From NCBI RefSeq assembly GCF_900101825.1, contig NZ_FNAG01000001.1, forward strand, positions 1,034,771 through 1,098,770: a DNA stretch of 64,000 nucleotides, in the 5' to 3' direction. The position numbers and the translations under genes are program-made. Below, one piece after another: positions 18,085 to 26,457 of this stretch (position 1 is its first letter; the number at the start of each line of letters is the position of its first letter). Below the pieces are notes generated by a model, which did no database searches, was not told where the DNA came from, and worked only from the letters and a program-made list of their open reading frames with translations. Source of the stretch: Aquimonas voraii. GTDB taxonomy: Bacteria; Pseudomonadota; Gammaproteobacteria; Xanthomonadales; Xanthomonadaceae.

Positions 18085-19092
18085 ATGAACGCCGCCGTCC
18101 TGACTGAGAGCCCCCGCCCCGCCCTGCGCCTGCCCGAGATCCAGCAGCTGGTGGCGGCCGACATGGAAGCGGTCAACCGCCTGATCCGCCAGCGCCTGTC
18201 TTCCGACGTGGTGCTGATCAACCAGATCTCAGAGCACATCATTGCCGCCGGCGGCAAGCGTCTGCGACCGATGCTGGTGCTGCTGGCCGCGCGCGCCCTG
18301 GGCTATGCGGGCTCGGACCATCTGCAGATGGCGGCGATCATCGAGTTCATCCACACCTCGACCCTGCTGCACGACGACGTGGTGGACGAGTCCGACCTGC
18401 GGCGCGGCCGCAAGACCGCCAACGCGCTGTGGGGCAATGCGGCCAGCGTGCTGGTCGGCGATTTCCTCTACTCGCGCAGCTTCCAGTTGATGGTCGAGCT
18501 CGATCGCATGCCGGTCATGCGCATCCTCGCCAACACCACCAATGCCATCGCCGAAGGCGAGGTGCTGCAGCTGCTGCATGTCCACAATCCGGACACTGAC
18601 GAAGCCGCCTACCTGCGCGTCATCGAGCGCAAGACCGCCGTGCTGTTCGCAGCCGCCACGCGGCTCGGCGCCCTGCTGGCCGGCGCTTCTGAAGACCAGC
18701 AGACCGCAATGGAGCGCTTCGGGCTGGCGCTCGGCTATGCCTTCCAGATCGCCGACGACGTGCTCGACTACACGGCGGACGCCAGCACGCTCGGCAAGAA
18801 CCTCGGCGACGACCTCGCCGAAGGCAAGGCGACCCTGCCCCTGATCCATGCCCTGACCCGCGTCGACGCCGACTGCCGTGCGCGCATGGCGCGGGCGATT
18901 GAACACGGCGATACCGAAGCCCTGCCCGAGATCGTCGCCGCGATCCGCGCCAGCGGCAGCCTTGACTACAGCCAGCGCGTCGCTCGGCGGTATGCCGACG
19001 AGGCGATCGAAGCGCTCGACGGCTTGCCGGAAAGCCCGCAACTCGCGGCCCTGCGTGGGCTGGCGCTGTACTCGGTGGAGCGGGAGTACTGA
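18085..19092 (+). CDS. ispB: Octaprenyl diphosphate synthase (long-chain trans-prenyltransferase)
   Basis: 335 residues (E. coli IspB 323). It extends farnesyl diphosphate with isopentenyl diphosphate to make the side chain of ubiquinone. Both aspartate-rich motifs are present: the first, HDDVVDESDLRRG near residue 97, and the second, QIADDVLDYTAD near residue 225. GGKRLRPML binds the substrate diphosphate. Chain length (C40) is inferred from the family, not visible directly. The start ATG sits right behind a TATAAT box. The usual obg-rplU-rpmA neighbours are absent; ssb is divergent instead. Confidence 0.93.
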   Translation: MNAAVLTESPRPALRLPEIQQLVAADMEAVNRLIRQRLSSDVVLINQISEHIIAAGGKRLRPMLVLLAARALGYAGSDHLQMAAIIEFIHTSTLLHDDVVDESDLRRGRKTANALWGNAASVLVGDFLYSRSFQLMVELDRMPVMRILANTTNAIAEGEVLQLLHVHNPDTDEAAYLRVIERKTAVLFAAATRLGALLAGASEDQQTAMERFGLALGYAFQIADDVLDYTADASTLGKNLGDDLAEGKATLPLIHALTRVDADCRARMARAIEHGDTEALPEIVAAIRASGSLDYSQRVARRYADEAIEALDGLPESPQLAALRGLALYSVEREY

Positions 19093-19111
19093 AGGGCCGG
19101 GAATAGAGAAA

Positions 19112-19169
19112 CGGGAATCGAGAATCGTGGAAGCATGCTTCGATTCCCGATTCCCGATTCCCGATTCCC
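19112..19169. repeat. Heptamer array with inverted repeat between ispB and a hydrolase gene
   Basis: Four tandem copies of CGATTCC (19141-19168) preceded by the inverted half CGGGAATCG (19112-19120), so the RNA can fold into a stem with a 20-base loop. It lies between convergent genes and may act as a bidirectional terminator. The same heptamer occurs at 35581 and 44490. Confidence 0.75.
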
Positions 19170-19174
19170 GGCTC

Positions 19175-19945
19175 TCAAAACACCTCGGCGAAGAAGTCGT
19201 CCATCATCCGGTAGGCGCGTTTGGCGCTGCGCTCGTGGTACTGGCAGCCGGGCGAATTGGCGTCCGCCTCGGCGAAGCAGTGCACGGCATCAGCGAAGTT
19301 GACGAACTGCCAGTCGGCGCCGGCTTCGGTCATTTCCTTCTGCAGGCCGGCGATCTCCTCGGCACTGACATAGGTGTCGGCGGCGCCGTTCAGCACCAGC
19401 ACGCTGGCCTGCACTTCACCGGCCTTGGCCGGCAACGATGTGCCGAGGCTGCCGTGGAAGCTGACCACGCCGGCGATGTCCTCGCGGCCGCTGCGGGCCA
19501 GCTCCAGCACCGTGGCGCCGCCGAAGCAGAAGCCGATCGCACCGATCTTGCCCTCGGCGAAAGTGCTGGCCTCGGGCTGGGCCTTGAGCTGGTCGACCGC
19601 TGCGCCGGCGCGGGCGCGCAGCAGCGCGCGATTGTCGTACATGGAGCGCGCCGCCTGACCGGCCTCCTGCGCGTTGGCCGGGCGCAGGTCGGCACCGTAG
19701 ACGTCGGCCAGCAGCACCGCATAGCCGCGACCGGCGATGGCCTTCGCCTTGTCGAGCGCGGAGTCGGTGACGCCCATCCAGTTCGGCACCATCACCAGGC
19801 CGCCGCGCGAAGGCGCCGCATCATCGTGGACGAAGTGCCCACGCATGGGCACGCCCTCGACTTCCCAGCTGAGTTCGCGGGAGACGATCTCGGCCTGCGC
19901 GGGCAGGGACAAGGCAAGCACAGTCGCAGCAAGCAGCAGTCGCAT
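19175..19945 (-). CDS. Secreted dienelactone hydrolase family protein
   Basis: 256 residues with a clear Sec signal peptide (MRLLLAATVLALSLPAQA, cleavage after about residue 18), so exported, unlike classical cytoplasmic dienelactone hydrolases. The alpha/beta-hydrolase triad is visible: Cys nucleophile in GFCFGG (about 139), Asp in NGAADTYV (about 188) and His in DAVHCFAEA (about 221). VMVPNWMGV forms the oxyanion-side loop. The start at 19945 has GGAG six bases upstream, better than the ATG at 19960. The substrate is unknown; an ester or lactone is likely. It ends convergently with ispB. Confidence 0.87.
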   Translation of the reverse strand: MRLLLAATVLALSLPAQAEIVSRELSWEVEGVPMRGHFVHDDAAPSRGGLVMVPNWMGVTDSALDKAKAIAGRGYAVLLADVYGADLRPANAQEAGQAARSMYDNRALLRARAGAAVDQLKAQPEASTFAEGKIGAIGFCFGGATVLELARSGREDIAGVVSFHGSLGTSLPAKAGEVQASVLVLNGAADTYVSAEEIAGLQKEMTEAGADWQFVNFADAVHCFAEADANSPGCQYHERSAKRAYRMMDDFFAEVF

Positions 19946-20020
19946 GGCGCACTCCGTCATCGTGGGAAACAGCCCACAGTGTAGGAGCCACCGACGTCGC
20001 GGCGACGTGTGCGCTGCACC

Positions 20021-20404
20021 TCAGTCGGCGTCCGGATCGAGGGCGCGCGCCTGGATCCGGTCGAGGTAGCTGTCGAGCTCTTCCACCGAGCGGAATATTT
20101 CCCGTACCGGCACCGCCTTGACGATGTCGAACACCTTCTGCACCTGGGGCTGCGGGTTGACCACCAGCACCCTGCCCTCGCGCAGACCGAGCGCCTTGCG
20201 CGCCCGGAAGATCGAACGCAGGCCGGCGCTGCTGATGTAGTCCAGGTCCTGCAGGTCGAGCACCAGGTTCTGCAGGTTCGTATCGTCCAGCAGCGGCTGC
20301 AGCTCGCGGTCGAGGTCGGCGTGGTTGCTGCCATCCAGCCGCCCGACGATCCACACGTGGGCGCGCGCGGGCTCGGATTTCTGGATGCGGATCTCAAGGC
20401 TCAT
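20021..20404 (-). CDS. STAS-domain anti-sigma factor antagonist
   Basis: 127 residues, a single STAS domain of the SpoIIAA/RsbV type. The phosphorylatable serine lies in LDYISSAGLRSIFRARKAL (Ser near 58-59). In partner-switching circuits the antagonist is phosphorylated by a HATPase kinase and dephosphorylated by a PP2C enzyme, and its unphosphorylated form titrates the kinase or anti-sigma factor. Its ATGA start overlaps the stop of the PP2C/HATPase gene, which is therefore the obvious partner. No sigma factor is encoded next to it. Confidence 0.92.
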   Translation of the reverse strand: MSLEIRIQKSEPARAHVWIVGRLDGSNHADLDRELQPLLDDTNLQNLVLDLQDLDYISSAGLRSIFRARKALGLREGRVLVVNPQPQVQKVFDIVKAVPVREIFRSVEELDSYLDRIQARALDPDAD

Positions 20405-22845
20405 GTCGGGCGTCCGGTTTCACGGGGTTCTGGGGTCGATGGAGCGGCACGCGGCGCGTGGCGGGGCAGCCAGAGGATGAGGCGGTTCAGGCCGTCGCGG
20501 CGCTCGTAGTGGGCATCTCGCGCCAGCTCCCGTACCAGCAGCACGCCGAGGCCGCCGATGCCGCGTTCCTCGATCGGGATGTCCACGTCAGGCAGGTTCT
20601 GTGCCAGAGGATCGAAGGGCGATCCGTCGTCTTCAAAGCGCAGGCGCACGCGCTCGGGCAAGAGCTCGAAGCCGACGCGGGCGCCGACGCCGAAGGTGCT
20701 GTGGCAGCCGTGTGTGAGCGCGTTGCTGACGATCTCCTCGGCGACCAGGCGGACATCGTGCAGGGTTTCGGCATCAAGGCCGCGTCCGGCGAGCTCGGCT
20801 TCCAGCTCCAGCAGCAGGTCAGGCAGGGCGGCCACGCCGAGCGAAGGCAGCAGGCCGACCTCGCCACAATGGACTTCGGCATCCAGGGGCCGCTGTAGAC
20901 ACAGCAGGGTCAGGTCATCGGCCGGGCTGGCCTGGCGGTGCTGCTGGACGGCCGCAGTCAAGGCATCGACCAGGCGTTGCGGTGCGATCTCCGGCACGGC
21001 GGCCATCACCTCGGCGATGCGCGCCTCGCCGAAAGCTGTGCCCCGCGCGTCCTCGGCCTCGCTGAGGCCGTCGGTGAACATCAGCAGAGCGTCGCCGGGG
21101 CGCAGGCGCAGCTGCACCTGCGGATACTCCGCCTCTTCCTCGAAGCCGAGTGCCGGTCCGGTGTCCAGCTCCACCCGCTGGACCCGACCATCGCCAGTGC
21201 GCAGCAGCGGCGGGTCGTGGCCGGCACTGGCGAGCACCAGCAGGCCCGAATCGAGGTCCATGCGCCCGATCAGGACGGTGACGAACATGCCGTTCGGATT
21301 GTCCTGGGCGAGCACCCGGCCGACGCGCTGCAGAGTCTCGGAAGGTGACTCGCCGCGCCCCGCACCGGGCTCCAGCAGGGTCATGGTGCGCGCCATGAAA
21401 AGCGCCGCTGGCACGCCTTTGTCGGACACGTCACCAATGAAGAACGCCACCCTCTCGCTGTCCAGCGGCAGCACGTTGAAGAAATCGCCGCCGACCGCCC
21501 GCATCGGCTCCAGCAGGGCGGCCAGCCTGAGCCCGGGCCAGCCCTGCAGGCGACTGCGCGAGGGCAGCATCGCCATCTGGATCTCGCGCGCGGCATCCAG
21601 TTCGCCCTCCGCCCGCAGGGCCTCGGCGCGCGCCTCGGCGAGCTCCGCGCGCAAGGCCGATTCCTTCGCGAACTCCTCCTGCAGCTGCTGGTAGCTGTCG
21701 CCGAGGCGCTGGCCGAGGCGCAGGAACGCACCTTCCAGCCGCGCGAGCTCGCTCAGATCGCTGCGATGGCGGAAGCGCTCCGGGTGGCTCGACAGCGACA
21801 GGCGATCCATGCGGAGGGCAATGTCCTCGAGCGGGCGCAGGAAGCGCAGCACGAATCGCCGGCCGGCCACCAGCGCAAGGCCCGCCATGGCCAGCAGCGA
21901 CAGCAGCACGACGGTCAGGTCGAGCAGGGTGCGCTCCAGCAGCACTTGCCTCGGCAGCAGCGCGAGCACGCGCCAGCCCAGTCCGGTCGGCTGCTCCAGC
22001 AGCAGCACATCACCGTCGGGCAGCCCTGGGATATCGGGGCGCTGGAAGCTCGGCAGGCTGAGCGGCAGATCGCGGCTCAAGCCTTCCGGCGCCGCCTCCA
22101 GGGGCTTGAGGCCGAGCCCCGGGCTGGCCCAGGCGACCCGGCCCTCAGGATCGAGGATCACCAGGCCCAGGCCCTCGGAGTGGCTGGCCGCTGCGAAGGC
22201 CGCGCTCAGGTCGAGGAGGCGGATGGAGCCTTGCACCACGCCGGCGAAGCCACCGTCGGCGGACTGGATCGGCGCGGAGACCGCGCACAGCGCGTCATCG
22301 CCGAAGCCCCGGCCCTGGAATACGCCAGTGACGAGCGACGTGCGCGTCCGCCTGGGCTGCTGGAAGTAGGCCCGATCGGACACGTCCGCGCGGTGCCAGA
22401 TCGTGCGGTCGATGCCCGTGCGGTTGTCGAAGGAGCCGGCAATGACCAGACCCTCGGCATCGGTTGCGAGCATGGTCAGGAAGCCGGGGAAGGCCTCGCG
22501 CGTCCGCCGCAGGCGTTCGACGAGGTCGGACTCGTCGCCGGGCGAGCGGGCGAACTCGGCGGCCAGCTGCTGCACGGCGCTACGGTGGGCGACCAGGAAC
22601 AGGTCCAGGTCGGCGCTGGCGGCGGTGACTGCGGCACCCAGTGAAGTCTTCGCCTGGTGGAGGCGCACGAGGTAGTCGCCGGCGCCGGCGATGAGGCCAA
22701 GCAGCAGCAGGGGCAGCAAGCCGAAGGCAGCCAGCGCGCGGGTCAGGATGCGCTGCAGACTGGCGTGCCGGGGCGAGGCCTCAGGCGCTTCGGCCGAGGC
22801 ATTGGCCGTCAAATTGTCGTCGCCCTCTGGGAACGGAATCTGCAT
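20401..22845 (-). CDS. Membrane-bound RsbU-like PP2C phosphatase fused to a HATPase anti-sigma kinase domain
   Basis: 814 residues. Order: cytoplasmic N-tail; membrane helix (about 38-58); periplasmic Cache-like sensor (60-300, with RTIWHRADVSDRAYFQQ and TGVFQGRGFGDDALCAVSAPI); second helix (about 302-325); HAMP (326-385); coiled coil with the family signature AAREIQMAMLP; SpoIIE/PP2C domain (about 425-640) with metal-binding VGGDFFNV, GDVSDKGVPAALFMA and MFTDGLSEA; and a C-terminal RsbW-type HATPase (about 660-800) with EEIVSNALTHG, FEDDGSPFDP and GIGGLGVLLVREL. One protein can thus remove and add phosphate on the overlapping STAS protein. It is divergent from motAB. An AGGA site precedes the ATG. 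Confidence 0.9.
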   Translation of the reverse strand: MQIPFPEGDDNLTANASAEAPEASPRHASLQRILTRALAAFGLLPLLLLGLIAGAGDYLVRLHQAKTSLGAAVTAASADLDLFLVAHRSAVQQLAAEFARSPGDESDLVERLRRTREAFPGFLTMLATDAEGLVIAGSFDNRTGIDRTIWHRADVSDRAYFQQPRRTRTSLVTGVFQGRGFGDDALCAVSAPIQSADGGFAGVVQGSIRLLDLSAAFAAASHSEGLGLVILDPEGRVAWASPGLGLKPLEAAPEGLSRDLPLSLPSFQRPDIPGLPDGDVLLLEQPTGLGWRVLALLPRQVLLERTLLDLTVVLLSLLAMAGLALVAGRRFVLRFLRPLEDIALRMDRLSLSSHPERFRHRSDLSELARLEGAFLRLGQRLGDSYQQLQEEFAKESALRAELAEARAEALRAEGELDAAREIQMAMLPSRSRLQGWPGLRLAALLEPMRAVGGDFFNVLPLDSERVAFFIGDVSDKGVPAALFMARTMTLLEPGAGRGESPSETLQRVGRVLAQDNPNGMFVTVLIGRMDLDSGLLVLASAGHDPPLLRTGDGRVQRVELDTGPALGFEEEAEYPQVQLRLRPGDALLMFTDGLSEAEDARGTAFGEARIAEVMAAVPEIAPQRLVDALTAAVQQHRQASPADDLTLLCLQRPLDAEVHCGEVGLLPSLGVAALPDLLLELEAELAGRGLDAETLHDVRLVAEEIVSNALTHGCHSTFGVGARVGFELLPERVRLRFEDDGSPFDPLAQNLPDVDIPIEERGIGGLGVLLVRELARDAHYERRDGLNRLILWLPRHAPRAAPSTPEPRETGRPT

Positions 22846-22954
22846 CGGGGTCCTTGTCGCGCGCCACGGCTGGCTATAGCGCGGTCCAGCGGCTTTGGAC
22901 GTGCTGCAACCGGCGTGCCCACCCTACCCCGATCCTGGCCTTACGGACTTCCGC

Positions 22955-23818
22955 ATGCTGATCATCGTTGGTGCCATCCTCGTCACTCTCTGCGTGTTTG
23001 GCGGCTTCATCCTGGCCGGTGGCCACATCATGACGGTGGTGGAAGCCGCCGCGATCGAGCTCTTCATCATCGGCGGTGGCGCCTTCGGCGCCTTCGTGAT
23101 CGCCAACTCGATGAAGACCCTGAAGGGCGCGATCGGCGGCACGCTCGCCCTGCTCAAGCCGGCCAAGTTCCAGCGCGCCGACTACATCGATCTGCTCAAG
23201 CTGCTGTACGAGATCCTGCAGAAGATCCGCAAGGACGGCCTGATGTCGATCGAGGATCACGTCGAGAATCCGGCGAACAGCGCGATCTTCCAGAAGTACC
23301 CGAAGGTGCTGGAAGACCATCACCTGCTTGACTTCACCACCGACTGCCTGCGCCTCATCATCGGCGGCAATCTCGCCCCGCACGAGTTGGAGGGCCTGCT
23401 GGAAGTCGAGCTGGAAACCCACCACAAGGAAGCGCATACCCCCAGCCACGCCATCCAGAACGTGGCCGATGGTCTGCCGGCTTTCGGTATCGTCGCCGCC
23501 GTGCTTGGCATCGTGAAGGTGATGAGCATCGTCGGCGATGCGCCGCCCGCGGTGATCGGCCAGAAGGTCGCCTCCGCCCTGGTCGGCACCTTCCTTGGCA
23601 TCCTGTTGGGCTATGGCTATGTCGGCCCGGTGGCGAATGCCCTGGGCGCGCGTGCGGACGAGGACAGCAAGCCTTTCGAAATCGTCAAGATGGCGTTGAT
23701 CGCCTACCTGCGCGGCTATCCGCCGCAGGTCGCCATCGAGTTCGCGCGCAAGCTGCTCTTCAGCGACGTGCGACCGAGCTTCCAGGATCTCGAAGCCGAA
23801 CTGAAGGCCGCCAAGTGA
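22955..23818 (+). CDS. motA: Flagellar stator protein MotA
   Basis: 287-residue proton-channel stator subunit of the flagellar motor. It matches MotA along its length: MLIIVGAILVTLCVFGGFI start, four membrane helices, the cytoplasmic loop with IENPANSAIFQKYP and FTTDCLRLIIGG, and the last two helices with LPAFGIVAAVLGIVKVM and ALVGTFLGILLGYG. The ATG at 22955 gives the family N-terminus; a TTG at 22895 is in frame but adds unrelated residues. No sigma-28 promoter is evident in the 109-base divergent spacer. motB follows after 45 bases. Confidence 0.96.
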   Translation: MLIIVGAILVTLCVFGGFILAGGHIMTVVEAAAIELFIIGGGAFGAFVIANSMKTLKGAIGGTLALLKPAKFQRADYIDLLKLLYEILQKIRKDGLMSIEDHVENPANSAIFQKYPKVLEDHHLLDFTTDCLRLIIGGNLAPHELEGLLEVELETHHKEAHTPSHAIQNVADGLPAFGIVAAVLGIVKVMSIVGDAPPAVIGQKVASALVGTFLGILLGYGYVGPVANALGARADEDSKPFEIVKMALIAYLRGYPPQVAIEFARKLLFSDVRPSFQDLEAELKAAK

Positions 23819-23863
23819 GGCCTGCCGCGATGCATACGGCATCCATCCTGCGGGAGCCTGTCC

Positions 23864-24922
23864 ATGGCTGACGCCCAGCAGCCGATCATCATCAAGCGCG
23901 TCAAGAAGGTCGCGGGCGGCCACCACGGTGGTGCCTGGAAGGTGGCTTACGCCGATTTCGTGACCGCGATGATGGCCTTCTTTCTGGTCATGTGGCTGGT
24001 GGTGTCCCTGCCGGAAGAGAAGCTCTCGGGCATCTCCGAATACTTCAAGAACCCCAGCGTGCTGCGCGGCACCTCGCAGGCACCGCCACCGGCGGCGATG
24101 GGCGCCGGCGGTTCCGGCACCAACCCGGTCAGGGTCGGCCCTTCCAACATCTCGCCGACCATGGACGGCGAAGGCCCCAAGATCGGCGAGGTCGAGGAGG
24201 TGCCCGATGCCGAGGAGGCCAAGCGCCTCGCCGAAGAGCAGGAGAAGCGCGAACTGCAGTCCCTGAAGGAGGAGCTCGAGGCCGCGATCGAGAAGAGTCA
24301 GGCCCTGCAGCCCTTCAAGGATCAGCTGTTGCTCGACATCACGCCGGAGGGGCTACGCATCCAGATCGTCGACGAGCAGAACCGGCCGATGTTCGACAGC
24401 GGCAGTGCGACGCTCAAGGACTACACGCGCGAGATCCTGAAGGAGCTCACGCCTTACATCGACAGCGTGGACAAGCGGATCAGTCTTTCAGGCCACACCG
24501 ACACCACGCCCTATGCCAGCCGCAACGGCTACTCGAACTGGGAGTTGTCGGCAGATCGCGCCAACGCGGCGCGGCGCGAACTGGTGCGCGCCGGGCTTCC
24601 GGAAGACAAGGTGTCACGCGTGGTCGGCCTTTCCTCATCGGTGCTGTTCGACAAGGACCAGCCGACCAATCCGATCAACCGGCGCATCAGCATCATCATC
24701 ATGAACCGCGCTGCCGAAGACGCCGCACGGCGCACCGATGGCTTCGGCGCCGAGAGCGCAGCAGGCGAGGATCTTCCGCCCGCCCTTGACGCAGGCAATG
24801 CCGGCGGCGATGCAAGCGGCGATGCCCCAGCGGAAGGTGTGGCCTTGCCGGCCCGCCCCGATCTGGGCGCGGCCGCACGCGCCCTGCAGGAGCAGGGCAT
24901 CGAAACCCGGCCGCGCAACTGA
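23864..24922 (+). CDS. motB: Flagellar stator protein MotB
   Basis: 352 residues. N-terminal basic segment and one membrane helix containing the proton-carrying Asp (AYADFVTAMMAFFLVMWL, Asp near 31); a linker with Pro/Gly and a charged helix (about 115-150); then an OmpA-like peptidoglycan-binding domain (about 165-285) with SLSGHTDTTPY and NWELSADRANAARREL. A 65-residue Ala/Gly-rich tail follows, longer than in E. coli MotB (308 residues). It anchors the stator to the cell wall. A GGAG lies eight bases before the ATG. It ends 26 bases from the convergent yhhQ gene. Confidence 0.96.
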   Translation: MADAQQPIIIKRVKKVAGGHHGGAWKVAYADFVTAMMAFFLVMWLVVSLPEEKLSGISEYFKNPSVLRGTSQAPPPAAMGAGGSGTNPVRVGPSNISPTMDGEGPKIGEVEEVPDAEEAKRLAEEQEKRELQSLKEELEAAIEKSQALQPFKDQLLLDITPEGLRIQIVDEQNRPMFDSGSATLKDYTREILKELTPYIDSVDKRISLSGHTDTTPYASRNGYSNWELSADRANAARRELVRAGLPEDKVSRVVGLSSSVLFDKDQPTNPINRRISIIIMNRAAEDAARRTDGFGAESAAGEDLPPALDAGNAGGDASGDAPAEGVALPARPDLGAAARALQEQGIETRPRN

Positions 24923-24948
24923 CCGCCCCTGCGCCGCTCGACGCCCGC

Positions 24949-25707
24949 TCAGGCGCGGGCGGCCTCGGCGCGCAAACGTTCGGTTTCCTCGCTGCCCAGC
25001 CAGCGCTTGATCAGCAGGCGCGCGACGTACAGCAGCGGAATCAGCGCCAGCGCCATCGCCACCTTGTAGGCGTAGTTGACCGTGCCCACCGCGAGGAACT
25101 GCGCGATCGGCCACTGCTGCGGGCCGATCACGAAGGCGATATAGAGCACGATGAAGCTGTCGAAGAACTGCGACACCAGCGTCGAGCCGGTCGCGCGCAG
25201 CCAGATCAGGCGCTCACCCGTCAGGCGGCGGATGCGCTGGAACACCGCCACGTCGATCAACTGGCCGATCAGAAACGCCGTGACCGAGCCGCCGATGGTC
25301 CACAGGCCCTGGCCAAAGATCGCCGCGAATGCCGCCTGCAGATCAGGCACACCCTGCCCTGCCCCCGCCGCGCGCCACCAGCCGGCCGGCGCCAGCGCGA
25401 TGGCCGCATAGGCGAACAGGAAGGCGTAGAGGATCAGCCCCACCGTCAGCCAGGACACGAAGCGCACGCCGCGCGGGCCGAAGTACTCGTTGATGACATC
25501 GGTCATCACGAACACCACCGGCCACAGCAGCACGCCGGCGGTGAAGCTCAACGAGCCGCTCTGGCCGAACAGGTTCCAGTTGAAGGGGGCGAGGCCCAAG
25601 GTGTCCTCCAACGCGAAGATCTTGACGCCGATGAGCTCGGCCAGGATCGCGTTGGCGACGAAGAAGCCGGCGAGGACGACGAACAGACGCTGGCTGCGCG
25701 GGCTCAT
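24949..25707 (-). CDS. yhhQ: Queuosine-precursor transporter YhhQ family (VUT family)
   Basis: 252 residues with about six membrane helices, COG1738/DUF165 type. Recognised from AELIGVKIFAL, MTDVINEYFGPRGVRFVSWL and IGQLIDVAVFQRIRRLTGERLIWLRATGSTLVSQFFDSFIVLY. In E. coli the protein takes up the 7-cyano-7-deazaguanine and preQ1 precursors of queuosine. The ATG at 25707 overlaps the stop of the DUF502 gene by four bases (ATGA), so they are coupled. A longer frame to 25806 merely overlaps the upstream gene. Confidence 0.9.
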   Translation of the reverse strand: MSPRSQRLFVVLAGFFVANAILAELIGVKIFALEDTLGLAPFNWNLFGQSGSLSFTAGVLLWPVVFVMTDVINEYFGPRGVRFVSWLTVGLILYAFLFAYAAIALAPAGWWRAAGAGQGVPDLQAAFAAIFGQGLWTIGGSVTAFLIGQLIDVAVFQRIRRLTGERLIWLRATGSTLVSQFFDSFIVLYIAFVIGPQQWPIAQFLAVGTVNYAYKVAMALALIPLLYVARLLIKRWLGSEETERLRAEAARA

Positions 25708-26435
25708 GGCTTGGACGTCTCCACCGGCTGACGGTCGAACGGGATCTCTTCGGGGCTGACGGCACCGCCGGAAATGATGAAGGCCATCGCCTGGTCGACC
25801 GTCCATTCGGTCGGTGTCAGGTACTCAACCGGCACGATTTCGAGGTAACCCGAAGTGGGGTTGGGCGTGGTAGGCACGTACACGGCCGCCAATTCGCGGC
25901 CGGTGCCTTCCTCCCGGATCACCCTTGTCACAAAGCCGATCACCTTCATCTGCCGGTGCGGGAAATCGATCAGCACCACGCGTTGCGCCCCCTCGGGCTT
26001 GGTCTGCAGCACCGACAGCAGCTTCTTGGTGCCGCCGTAGATCGCCTTGACCAAGGGGATGCGATCGATCAGGGCGTCAAGTGCGGTCAGCAGGCGCTTG
26101 CCGACGACGCGATTGGCCAGCCAGCCCAAGCCGTACAGGCTGAGCAGAGTCAGCACCACCGCGAGGCTGAAGCGCAGCGAGCCGATGTCGAATAGACGCT
26201 CGACGTTCGGGAATACCCGTGTCATCGCCACCATCAGCGCATCGACGAAGGGCGCGCCGAAGCGCGAGAGCTGGCGCAGCAGAAACTCGAACACCACCCA
26301 GGTCAGCCACAGCGGAAACACCGTCAGCAATCCGGTAATCAAATAACGCTGGATGTGCAGGTTGGGACGGCGTGGTGGAGGGCTCTGGATGGGTGCGTCG
26401 GGTTCTGCCGACTCAGGTGGCGATGACTTCTGCAT
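25704..26435 (-). CDS. DUF502 family membrane protein
   Basis: 243 residues. A proline-rich cytoplasmic start, a membrane helix (about 30-55: YLITGLLTVFPLWLTWVVFEFLL), a second helix (about 88-110) and a conserved soluble tail with IPLVKAIYGGTKKLLSVL, VLIDFPHRQMKVIGFVT and VYVPTTPNPTSGYLEIVP, which are the DUF502 hallmarks. The function is not established. It lies between a kinase-FGE fusion (22 bases upstream) and yhhQ (overlapping), so the three are probably one transcript. AAGGGA precedes the ATG. Confidence 0.88.
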   Translation of the reverse strand: MQKSSPPESAEPDAPIQSPPPRRPNLHIQRYLITGLLTVFPLWLTWVVFEFLLRQLSRFGAPFVDALMVAMTRVFPNVERLFDIGSLRFSLAVVLTLLSLYGLGWLANRVVGKRLLTALDALIDRIPLVKAIYGGTKKLLSVLQTKPEGAQRVVLIDFPHRQMKVIGFVTRVIREEGTGRELAAVYVPTTPNPTSGYLEIVPVEYLTPTEWTVDQAMAFIISGGAVSPEEIPFDRQPVETSKP

Positions 26436-26457
26436 TCAATCCATATCCCTTAAGGGT

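Noticed and set aside
22955..24922. motAB as part of a Zorya-type phage-defence system
   Set aside because: The proteins match flagellar MotA and MotB with proper lengths; no ZorC/ZorD-like helicase or nuclease gene is near.
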